A DNA stretch of 64,000 bases from Mercenaria mercenaria. Lineage: Eukaryota; Mollusca; Bivalvia; Venerida; Veneridae. The position numbers and the translations under genes were made by a program. The notes below the pieces were generated by a model, which did no database searches, had not been told where the DNA came from, and saw only the letters and a list, made by a program, of their open reading frames with translations. The stretch spans positions 46,702,501 through 46,766,500 of the forward strand of contig NC_069377.1 in NCBI RefSeq assembly GCF_021730395.1, in the 5' to 3' direction. Numbering within the stretch: the first letter of the stretch is position 1; each line of letters starts with the position of its first letter. Positions 1 to 11,000 of the stretch are shown piece by piece.

Positions 1-766
1 AATAGTTTCTTTGCCGTTTAAGCTACGCTCGCTCAGAGGCTTTGCCTTTTCATATTATATTTTCAGTAGTGTTTATCTTTTATCCATAAAAATGTAGTGT
101 TTATTATCCGAATCATTCAAACCTGCAAACTTTCTCAATTATGCTTTAGACTGCAGGAAGTAATTACTGAGACATATTGTCATACTAACAGTTTGTCTAA
201 CTTGATTTATATTATAGATGCAAAGAGGTCTCATACTGAGCAAAGACATTTAAGTGTGATCAATATATTATACATTGTTTCATCAACATGACATTAACAA
301 AATCCGTACCCATAGACAGCTGCAAATATAGGCTATTAATACACAAATTACGTTTGTTCACACCTGCATACCCTTATATGATTACAAAAAAAGTGTAGTA
401 CAAATTAACGATGACAAAATCACAACCTGTTACTTTGCAATGAATATGCAAATTCATCATTCCTTCTGAATGTTATTATAAATCATATCTATTCTATAGG
501 TTGCAGAAACCATTTTGGGTGGTGGTTGGGTACTAGGTGGATTATACACACATTTATTCCATATAGGGGACGATGCCAGGATTATGCCCAAATTCTAGTG
601 GAAATAAGATGGTAAGCTGACGAAGTCTGAAAGTTCCAACACCTTCAGGAAGTACAAGTAAGATTTGAATTTTTTTATGTAGGAATTTTCAAAAAAAGAT
701 GACAACTCAAAATACTGATTAAAACGAATTATTTGTAAAGGAATCTATCACAATACATTGATCAAT
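1..766 (-). other. Start of PLCL-type gene intron 1
   Basis: By its position downstream of the minus-strand donor at 767-771 this is the first intron of the PLCL-type gene. It is AT-rich. I see no exon, RNA gene or recognisable repeat in it; the short open frame at 97-291 has no protein character. Confidence 0.5.
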
Positions 767-771
767 CTTAC

Positions 772-1036
772 CAGTTGCAATTTTTCTCTCTGTGGGCATG
801 CTACTAAACGACACTGTCTTTTTCCTGTTATGATTCCGACGGGATCCATCTTTATTCATGAAACTGCTCTTCCGCGGAATAGTTTTATCGCATGATAAAG
901 TATCCAAATTTTCTTGATCATTAGCACTTTCATTTTTTGACTCGTTATCTGAATTTCCATTGATAAACACATCACTAACTTGCAAATCACTTATGTTTGT
1001 ATCCTCAGCGAATGTTTTCGTTTCCTCATCCGCCAT
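772..1036 (-). CDS. PLCL: First coding exon of a PLCL/PRIP-type inactive phospholipase C-like protein (partial gene)
   Basis: Read on the minus strand, an ATG in good context (CAACATGGCGG) opens 88 codons plus one base, ending at a GTAAG donor (CTTAC at 767-771 on the plus strand). The first 60 residues are acidic and polar. Residues 71-88 carry RKKTVSFSSMPTERKIAT, which closely matches the conserved N-terminal segment just before the PH domain in PLCL1/PLCL2 (PRIP), as I recall the human proteins (KKTVSFSSMP[S/T]EKKIS). KTVSF (73-77) is an RVxF-like protein phosphatase 1 docking motif; in mammalian PRIP this region binds PP1 and the Thr is a PKA site. PRIP proteins bind inositol phosphates but lack PLC activity. 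The PH, EF-hand, X/Y and C2 exons must lie left of position 1. The open frame runs past the donor to 719; that part is intron. Family call is strong; the PLCL1 versus PLCL2 distinction cannot apply to an invertebrate. Confidence 0.82.
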
Positions 1037-1302
1037 GTTGCGACATTTGAACTCGCCTAGACATGGGGGTGTTAGGATTGAACCCAGGTTAAACCTTTCA
1101 AAAGAACAATCTGAACACAGATTGTATAAAAAGATAAAAAATGTTTAATATTATTCATATCAAATAATAAATTACAAATCTTAACCCGAATTTTTATTTC
1201 CAAATCACCAATTATGAAAGTAGACTCTTCCGTAAGTCAAAATTGCAAAATGGCGCCGAAGAAAGAGAAGATATTGTCACTGTGAAATATTTGTGCTTTA
1301 TG
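1037..1302. promoter_or_regulatory. Putative shared promoter of the head-to-head PLCL-type and USP44/49-type genes, with a candidate 5' UTR exon
   Basis: The PLCL-type start codon (minus) and the USP-type gene (plus) face away from each other. The first coding exon of the protease has a splice acceptor (TTATTTCAG|, ends 5060), so a noncoding exon must lie upstream. A candidate ends at 1302 before GTAAATG. It would contain an ATG at 1252 in strong context followed by 10 sense codons and a stop (MAPKKEKILSL), that is, a short uORF. No TATA box is evident. The exon boundary is a guess from sequence alone. Confidence 0.3.
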
Positions 1303-1655
1303 GTAAATGCCAGTAAATATTGATGGTTTAACACACGCGTACCATAGAAACAGTCGATTTATTTTATACTGCTTCGATATCTTAAACGATCATTGAGCGA
1401 TTCGGCAATTATTGTTGCAAATAACCAAACTTTTAGAAGTTGTCATGTTTGTTTTACACCAAGCCTTCCAAGGTGGATAACTCAGATCGTATTTAAGATA
1501 AAGTGAATGGACATTAGGTACATGCATATAATTCGATGACAAGTTGTTAATTTGTTTGAAAACAGTTTTTGCTGTACATTTTTTTCAAGCCAAAGATGCT
1601 ATATGCACGCAAAGTTCAGTTGTTCCTTGCCTTGTCCAATTTTGTTTTTAGAAAG

Positions 1656-3593
1656 GAAGTGGCTATGGTCCAGTAACCGGACCTCTAGGTTCCAGTAATC
1701 AATATACATGTACTTTATTCTACTGTATAACCTGTGACTGTGTATATAATTGCCGGGGGAAAAGCCTTACTCATTTGGCTTATCGGGAGGACTTATTTTA
1801 TGATCTGAAATTTTATATTTGTTGTCCCTCAAAGCCTTACCCGTATCTGCATTTTACTGTTAGGAAAACAAAAAAATTAAAAAATCCATAAAAAAGTCAT
1901 AAAATACATAAAAAATCCAAAAACAATCATAAAATACTGGTCAGACTTACTTGCTCCAATAAATTAAACATTAATATACATGTAGAAACTTCAAATGGGT
2001 TAATAATATATTACTCCTATTTTTACATATAAGAGACATCAAATCTGATGTGAACAGGTGCGAGGAGATTTCTACTCTGACACTAGTTTCAATACACAAC
2101 AGACTGCTGATGACACTGAATTGCAGAAACAAAACACAAAATATACATTAAGTGTCCGAGAGGCAATTTTATGCTTTAATGTCAACAGAAATTCATTATC
2201 AATAATGTAGTCATTACAAATACATTGTACATGTACCAGAAAATGTTCCAAATGAATTTCATTAGGATTTCCTAACAGAAATATGCAGAATAAGTTAAAT
2301 TTGGACGTGATGGGACAGCGACAGTCAAAAGTTATCACGCTGTCCCGAAATGTCCTATTATTTGGACTTGGGAAAAGGTATTAGTTATCATAAAGTTGCC
2401 ATTAATACTTAGTTGTTTGTAAATATTTTTTTAGAAAAAGCTATCACTGGTTGGAGATATATGCTGAATATGAAAGCTTAATAGCGATTTCTGTTTAATA
2501 GTCAACGTTATTTATTTAAGCAGTAAAACAAATTTAACAATTTCTGAGCATGCTCCAAGTCGAAAATACTAAAGAAAAGCACTAGTTTATTATTAAAAAT
2601 TAATTCTTCAATCCCCAGTAAAACACAAATTTGATAAAAGTTTCCAACAAACCGTGCTACTATCAATAATTTATCAGATTCGCGATCGTGTTTTTCTTGG
2701 GATTAAGGGTTATAAATACTTTTGTTTCCTTTCTGACACTTGCAATATGTTTAAAGACACTGATTCTGGTATGCAAGGTATGTGGCCTATGGTCTGCGTA
2801 TTGGCGGTAAGAGCCAATATACAAGACTGGACAGGGAAAAAGGCGAGAGCAAATTTTTTAATCATCTTCTGTTTTTATAGATAAATTATAGTCTCCTCTC
2901 ATCAAATACCTATGGTGGCATATTTGTGCATCCACTTTTAAAGAAGATAGTTTTAGCGGAAATTCTAATAGCTTTCGAAAAAATTAAAAAACCTTTCATG
3001 AAAAGAAACTCATGTTCTAAGTGAAAAAAATTCACGATTGTGCCAACTACTGAATGTGATAATAAATAATGAATTAACTGGAAAAAAATGTTGTTTTTTC
3101 TGCATACGAAAATCTTGCAATTATCATGAAAATCTTGTAAACTTTCAAGAAAAAAAAGAAAAACGTAAAAAATTTAAGCTTTACGCAAAAATCGTCTGCT
3201 TAAGTGTGTGCAGAAATATGACAATAAAACGTTTGTTTTCACGAAAATTAAAGGTTTTTGCAAAAGTTTCGTTTTTCATGAAAACAGAAGTTGTTTTTAT
3301 AGAATTATATCTTTATGCAGTACTGGGCACTATTTTGACATATAGTCCTGATAATCCTGACAATATGTTCACGAAAACATTCTTCTAAATTCATGAAAGT
3401 TTATTAAATTTTTCGCAAAAAGTATTGTTTTTTCTCGAAAGTTAATAAAATGTTCATGGAAATTTTATGATTATTGTATGCAGAAATATGCCAGCATAAA
3501 TACAATATTCAGTATTTATATTTATTACCAGACCTCTAGACAGCCCTGTACTCGGCGTCGAAAGGTCCGGTTAATGGACCCCTAGCCACTGCC
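1656..3593. mobile_element. MULE-like non-autonomous DNA transposon with 9-bp target duplication
   Basis: The ends form an imperfect inverted repeat of about 30 bp: GGAAGTGGCTATGG-TCCAG at the left, and the complement of the right end reads GGCAGTGGCTAGGGGTCCAT; both continue into TAACCGGACC. The direct repeat TTTTAGAAA flanks it exactly (1647-1655 and 3594-3602). A 9-bp duplication with G-starting long inverted ends fits the Mutator-like (MULE) superfamily. The 1.94 kb interior has no transposase-like open frame. It contains an AT-rich stretch with repeated TTCATGAAAA-like words (about 2990-3470). It sits in the 5' intron of the protease gene. Confidence 0.75.
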
Positions 3594-3602
3594 TTTTAGA
3601 AA

Positions 3603-5060
3603 TATAAGATTCAGTTTTATGTGATACACAACAGTTGAAAGATGAACATTTTTTTATGTTGCATCTTGAATATTCAATTTGCAAAGCAAACAAAGTTGGA
3701 AACTTTATGGCCTTTTGTTGAGTTACTTATGGGGAAGTTATGCAAATTATTGACTTAATTTTCAGCAAATGTTTATATAACATTTTGAAATATATGCTTT
3801 GATTGTCTGTAAATTACAGTTTTAATCATGTGTGAGGTCTTTAAAATTGTGTTTCTTTGGTCTTGGTACTTAAATACCACATATTCTGTGAATAAGCATT
3901 TTACTGCAAAGAAAAAAATGTAGGTGCCCTTGTGACAAGTCAGTATAGTACCATATTTAAACGTTTTGTAGTTAACTGTAGTCTGTTTTTGAGATAACCA
4001 TTTTTTTTGTCGGAAAGGATATCATCACTATAGCATAAAGAATCAGATGACTACTTCTAAAAGCCAATGCAGTTATCTGCTCTTTGTGCTGAGTTCAGAG
4101 CCTCCTCTGCCATTCGCCAATGTAGCCAATTGCTACAAATTCAAAGAACTGGCTAGTGGCTACAGATTTTTGAAAGTGGCAACAAAAATTTTATTAAAAT
4201 GTGGCCAGCAATTCAGCTTCAATTTGGCAATTTCTCTCAAAAAGTGGCTACAACTTTCTGAGGCCCAGGGGAGGCCCAGAAGTTGATGATATGTTTACTT
4301 GCCCCTGTAGGTCAAAAATCTGCCAGTTGCTTTACAATCATTCTGAAAAGAAAATAGTGATAGTCTTCAGGGCTTTGTCTGACGGGCTGAATCTAAGGCT
4401 CCAGTATTTCCAATTTAAAGAAAAAATCCTAATCAAATGAAAAATTTCCAAGTTAATTTTGGAAATGAAAGAAAATTTGTGCATAGTAATTTTTTTGTCT
4501 GCAGATGAAATCAAACATAGTTAAAAAAAAAACAACAACACTGAAACTCCTTTTAGTGACATACATTGTATGTCTGTTTTCACCTTGGCAAAACTTGCTG
4601 TTCTTACACCTTTAAAATCAAATTAATGTACAATCCAATTATTTTCTGTGTTTCGGACAGTTTAAGTGTGGCTGAGGTGAAAACATTCTTACAAAAAAAA
4701 CCTTCAGTCTGAATAAAAGTTTTGATTTGACAAATGAAGGAAGGATTAATGCTGCAAGGTCTTGTGGGTCTGTATCTCAGAAACTTGGAAAAAATCCTGA
4801 AAGATAGACTGTTCAAATTTAACTGAAGGTTACCTTGAATTCATAATTCATGTGCAGCCTCAAGAATAAAGTTTCAAACCAATATAAGGAAATGCTAAAA
4901 AATGCAAATTTTCTTGATTTGTCAATGAATACATTTTTCCAAATTTTGACATTTCAATGTGAAGCAAATTTCAAATTTGACTGAGAGCCTTTCTCTCTAA
5001 AACACTAGAAAAAGCCCTGGTCTTTATTTTGTTCATTACTGTATACTCTTGTTATTTCAG
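3603..5060 (+). other. Rest of the 5' intron of the USP44/49-type gene
   Basis: AT-rich intron. At 4070-4290 there is a stretch with recurring 'gtggctacaa'-like words in both orientations that may be an old repeat, but I cannot assign it. The acceptor of the first coding exon closes the region. Confidence 0.35.
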
Positions 5061-5090
5061 AATGTAAGTGCAACTTAATAAAGTATTGTA

Positions 5091-8000
5091 ATGGAGAAAT
5101 GTTTGCATGTGTCAAAAATCAGACCAGCATGGGACCACTCCATCCTGAACCCTGAGAAATGGCTGTGTTACCTTTGCCGTACAACAGAAAGCGTTTGGGT
5201 GAGAATTTAATCTGCATTGTTACTAGAAAATTGTGATGCCACAATTGTGGTTTACTTAGATTTGATTCTAAAAATAGAGATTTTATTATATTGACTATGT
5301 TCAGACAGCTGTTCTGTCCAAAGAATTGGTAGAGCCTTTGCACTCACCCTTTTTCAACTTCTAGTATTCATTCAACTTTCCTAGTTACCAGGATTTTGAA
5401 TAGTCGAGTGTTGCTTTCCTGTGATAGCTCTCGCTTCATTTTAGATGTTTTTACATAAATTTCTCTCTTGAAATGTTGATATTGTTAGCTACTATCAGCA
5501 ATAAGTTCAATGACACATCTTAAATATCTTTTATGGGTTATCTCCTTACCTTTTTGTACAGACAATATCAATAAATTTCTAGATAAACATACAATATTAA
5601 AGATAAAGAGTTTCTAGTCCTCGAGTTCTATTCTGTATATATAGAATTTAATGACATTTAATGTGTCAGTTTTTCTTTTGTTTTTAGTTTTTTTTAGTCG
5701 TATCTATTTTATTTCAGGCATGTTTAAGTTGTTCAAATGTAGCATGTGGGAGGTTTAACGAGAAACATGCTCTGAAGCACTATCAGGAGAGCAAGGTATA
5801 CAATACAAGTGTTGTTGTGCTTTTCTTTTTTTTTTTTTTTTTTTTGGCAAATTTTATAACCACTCAATATATCAGATGCACTTGAAAATGATGCAGATAT
5901 TGTGAACTAGAGAAATACACTATTTATTAACCCTTACCCTGCTAAATTTCTATAATGAACTTGTCCATCTTTCAGTTTGGACAGTACCATTAGCTGTTAA
6001 AAGGGGTGCTTATCAAAAAGATACTGACTGAATGGCGAACAGTGCAGATCATGATCAGACTGCATGGATGTGCAGGCTGATCATGATCTACACTGGTCGC
6101 AAAGGCAGAATCAATCTTGTCCCGCATGATAAGGGTTAAAGATGTCATTCCCTCTCAAGTTTTTGGAGCATTCTACTGGGATTTAAATGAGACTTCATAC
6201 ACCTGATCATCATGGAGTGTAGATATGTATGACATTTTATATGCTCATCTTGAAAAAAACAGGACGTACTAAGGAATGGTATTTTCCATCTGTCAGTCAA
6301 CCTTTTCCATTTCTTAAGTAAATCATTTATCAGAAAAGTTCGAAACGTCACAAATCATGAAGAAAGCATTTTTACAGAAAAGATTAAAATTCCAACCTTT
6401 AATTTTGTATGATGATCCGGAAGGAATATAAGGGATCATAAAGGTCCACCAGTGAACCCTTTGATGCTTGCAATAGTCAGGTTAACTTCCTAAAGATACG
6501 TTGACAAGTTCATTATATCGCCCAATGGCATTTTAATTGTAACATTTGAATATAAACACTTGGACAGAACAGTAAAACAATAGCATAGATTGTGGCAGTT
6601 TGCTTCAAAGTCGGAACAGGGTATCCAATAACTAACTCTATCGAAGAATATAGCTATAGCTTCACTGCAGACTAACACATGAGGGAAATTTTGCAAAAAG
6701 TTAAGGTCACAGTGACCTGAGCTGAAATAGTTTCAGAACTCCCTAAGTCGTACATTATAACAGCCATGGCTTTCAAATTGTACTGAATAACATAGTACTA
6801 GTAGAAAAATATCCATATTGATTTGGCAGTCAGTGGCTCAAAGTCAGGCCACAGGACCCAATTAACTACTTGATATCGAATATGGCTTGCTTGATACATC
6901 ATAAAGTTTGCAGCAAGTTATATCCAAGTAACTATTGCATGTACTGAATGATCTTTAAACTCGTGATAGGTCTCTGAAATCAGTAGATAGATTGTATCTA
7001 CTTCAATTATTTAACTGTTCATGCAACTAACTTATGCTTTGATTTTGTAGAATTTTGACATTACACTTGACATTATGTTGTTTGACATCTTTACCTCATC
7101 AGATTTTGGGAAAAAGAGAGTTAATGTCATCAGTTTGATTGCACACGGTTGCATGCCTGATTAAGTTTTGTGTTTAGGTCAGCTTTTCAACTAAACTATC
7201 AAAGCTATTGCTTTAAAACTTGCAACACTTGTTCACCATCAATAGCTGACTCTGTACAGAAAGAAACGTAACTCCATCCTTTTTGCAAGAATTATGGCCC
7301 CTTTTGGACTTAGAAAATATTAAACAGAGACCAAAAAAAAAACAGATGAGCGTCTGCACCCGCAAGGCGGTGCTCTTGTTATGTAATGAAATAACTTTAA
7401 ACTTTTAACTTCCAGCATCCAATCAGTATTGAAGTGAATGAAAAATATGTTTACTGGTGAGTGATTTTGAACTTTCATTTAAAAACAAAACAAAGATTTA
7501 AAAAAGACTGCAAATATGACTTTTTCTTAATCAATCAAATTTTTATACACATAATGGAATTATTCTGTGATGGTGTAGTTTGTCTGCCTGTGAGAATTTC
7601 GGTTTCACTCAGTAATGTAAGAATGCTTTGACCTATGCAAATTTTACATGCACATAATACACAGTGCATGGCCCCGCTTGATTTTGAGGTCATTGGGTTA
7701 AAGGTCAAGGTCACAGTGACTGTTAAAAGAATATTCACCATGGACCCCTTTAGATTGTGATATTTTAAAGGTCATGGTCACTGTCGTGCAAAGTGATCAG
7801 ATGGAAGTATTATGTGATAGTACTGATCATCCATCTGCGTGCTTGCAATGTAGTTTTCACTCATAATGTTAAGAATGTTTTGACCTATGGTTCTCAGACT
7901 TTATAGACATTGCTTTGGGTGTATTATGCTGCACATAGCTGTGCTGTTGTTCTAAATGTGAATGTGTATAAATGTCTCCTACTCATTCCTTCACATAAAG

Positions 8001-11000
8001 AAAAGATTGAAAAAGTTGTGCTTACATAACTTGCAAATCATGCCTCTTATTTGCATTAGTATTTGAGCCGTGCCATGAGAAAACCAACATAGTGGGTATG
8101 CGACCAGCAAGGATCCAGACCAGCCTGCGCATCCGCGCAGTCTGGTCAGGATCCATGCTGTTCGCTTTCAAAGCCTATTACAATTAGAGAAACCGTTAGC
8201 GAACAGCATGGATCCTGACCAGACTGCGCGGATGCGCAGGCTGGTCTGGATCCTTGCTGGTCGCATACCCACTATGTTGGTTTTCTCATGGCACGGCTCA
8301 TTTGTTTTTTGGATTAAATTTTATTATTTTCTCGTATTTCAGCTATGCATGTGATGATTATGTGCTGAATGACAATGCAGCTGGAGATATTAAACTCCTG
8401 CGGTCTGCTCTCAGTGCCATAGCAACCCAGAAGTTCACAGACATTGAGTCGAGGGGTAGACGGTTGCTCAGGTCATACTCGTACTCAGGGGCTGTTCAAA
8501 GGTAATATAATTTAAATAGTGCAATATGAAAATATAACAACACTGAATCCAAGTACAGGGAGACTTTTTACGGCTGCCACAAGGCACTTAAAGAATGCTG
8601 TTGTGTAGTTAATAAAATCTGTAAAAAGATCCTTTGGAAGCACAGAATTCAACCAATGAATCATGTATTGACATATAATTGTGTCGGTGCGACGCTAAAC
8701 CCAAACAAAAAAAGAAAAATATCATGTAACAGAACTAGAGGTATAAACGTATATAGATCTACATCCTGGTAAATCAAGTAAAGAGAATCTGGTCTAACTT
8801 TCTTCCTGTATTCTACAAACCAATCAGGTGGGGAGCAGATGTAAGGTTTATCAAACTCCTGTAGACATAAATCACAGGAGCAACATTTGTAATTAAGTTA
8901 ACTAAAGCAGAAGCAATGTAAGAATGAAACATTCCAGATTCCAGACAGATTGCGCTTTTAAGTGAGAGACACTCGTTATGGTATCTGTCATTATCAGCTA
9001 ATCAATGGAACTATTTTCACATTGGCTGATATGCTGCGCCAGTCTTGGAGTTGATTTTGCTGTAAATGGTGTTTTTGATAGAGATTTGATACGCCTGGTT
9101 AGAATCACACATACATTCCCATTCTTGAATAGAAAGCATGTAATCAAATAGTGAACAAACTTGCACCTTCTAAATAGTAATAATTGAGCCGCACCATGAG
9201 AAAACCAACATAGTGCATTCGCGACCAGCATAGATCCAGACCAGCCTGCGCATCCGCGCAGTCTGGTCAGGATCCATGCTGTTTGCTAACAGTTACTCTA
9301 ATTGCAATAGGCTTTGAAAGTGAACAGCATGGTCTGGATCCATGCTGGTTGCAAATGCACTATGTTGGTTTTCTCTTGGTGCGGCTCATATATGTTTCAT
9401 AAGTTGGCAGTATATGTATTGTGAATAGTCTACTATAAAGAGGCCAAGAAAGAGGGCTTCACATGTATCGGTGCTATACACCATGCACGTTAAGGAACTA
9501 GACTTTCTGTTCCAAAATTTTTGGCAAAATTAGCCATACAGGCTTGTATATAACAGACTTTTCTCTATCTCTCTGTTCTGGGGGCTTTCTCTTGCTCTGT
9601 CACTCTGGTCAGATCACTCTGTGTACTAGTAGAAGATGAATTTAATGCCCTTAGTGGCTGCCTTTGTAATTTGTAAATTGCCTTTGATACGTTTATCATG
9701 AAAAGAGGGCTATATAAATCTGGAAAAATTATCAACTATAAGCACCGATTCCAACTTACAAAGCCTAAATGCAGTTGTGGCGAAAGACTTTTGGTCAGAC
9801 AACCCAGGATAACCCTTCTTGACTGAATGGATACTTGTCTGACCTAAAACATGTAAAGAGATAAAACAAAAACAATTAGATATCAGATAGATGAAAAATG
9901 AACAGATGCGTAAGAAAACTGCATTATAAAAACACTGGCGGTAGTGAAAACCAACCCACTCTGTACCATATCGCACATACAGTGCAACACCTGACCCTTC
10001 ACATGGGGCCTAGCCTTTCTTTTGTTGGACAGATGAGACCGGATTTCGCCATGACTGTAAATAACTCTTTTTACTGACGTAACTTCTATGTGCTCTATTA
10101 TGACATTACATTGTATACGTTCATGTCAGAAACATCAAATCTTGCAGCAAAGATGGACAGTTTATAAGGATGTACTAGTAATTAAACATTATTTCAGTAC
10201 ACTATTGAAATATATGATATATTAAACAGTACAGCACTAAATTGCCAGAATAACTTGGCTATAACAGAGAAGTTGAGATTTCATCCTGTTATAATAATAT
10301 TGTATTTCAATATCAAAGTGCTTGTTTGGCCAAAATTAAGAACATTACAATGGAGTATTTACTAGAATTTATTTCATGCATGCAAAGTTGTATACATACT
10401 ACAGTTTCAAACTCGTCTTTAATATGTACCTGACAATAATGTATTTTTACAAGTGACTATTTTTCTTTTCTCTCTGGAGTGATGACTTTATGATAAACAT
10501 TGGGTACGATAAAGTATTTGTCATTTAGATTGTTCTATGAAAAAGAAAAGTTATTGATATTTATGAAAATTCATGATTTGTTGTTGTTGTAGGGATGAGC
10601 CTTATGATGATGACAAAATTGCTACAGCAGAATGGCATAGAAGGTAACACAGGCATTCTATTTCAGGGATTTGTCTTTAACCTTTACCCTGATAAATTTC
10701 TAAAATGGACTGGTCCGTCATTCAATTTGAGCAATACCATTTATCATTCAATGGGTGTTCACTGAAAATTTACTCACTGAACAGCGAACAGTGCAGACCA
10801 TGACCTTGGTCTGCACTGGTAGCAAAGGCAGAATCAGTTGCAGCAGAATGGCATAGAAGGTAGCACATGTATTCTGTTACAGGGATTTCTTTTCTTTTAT
10901 AAACGGTGTCTTCGGTTCAGAAATGTTATTTCATATCAAGCTGATTTTCGCTGAAACAGACTTCTTACCAGAATTTTATATCTGTTTGTCTAACGCCAAG

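Noticed and set aside
1252-1287. ATG in strong context as the protease start
   Set aside because: It meets a stop after 11 codons and is not in any splice-consistent frame with the first ZnF exon; kept only as a possible uORF.
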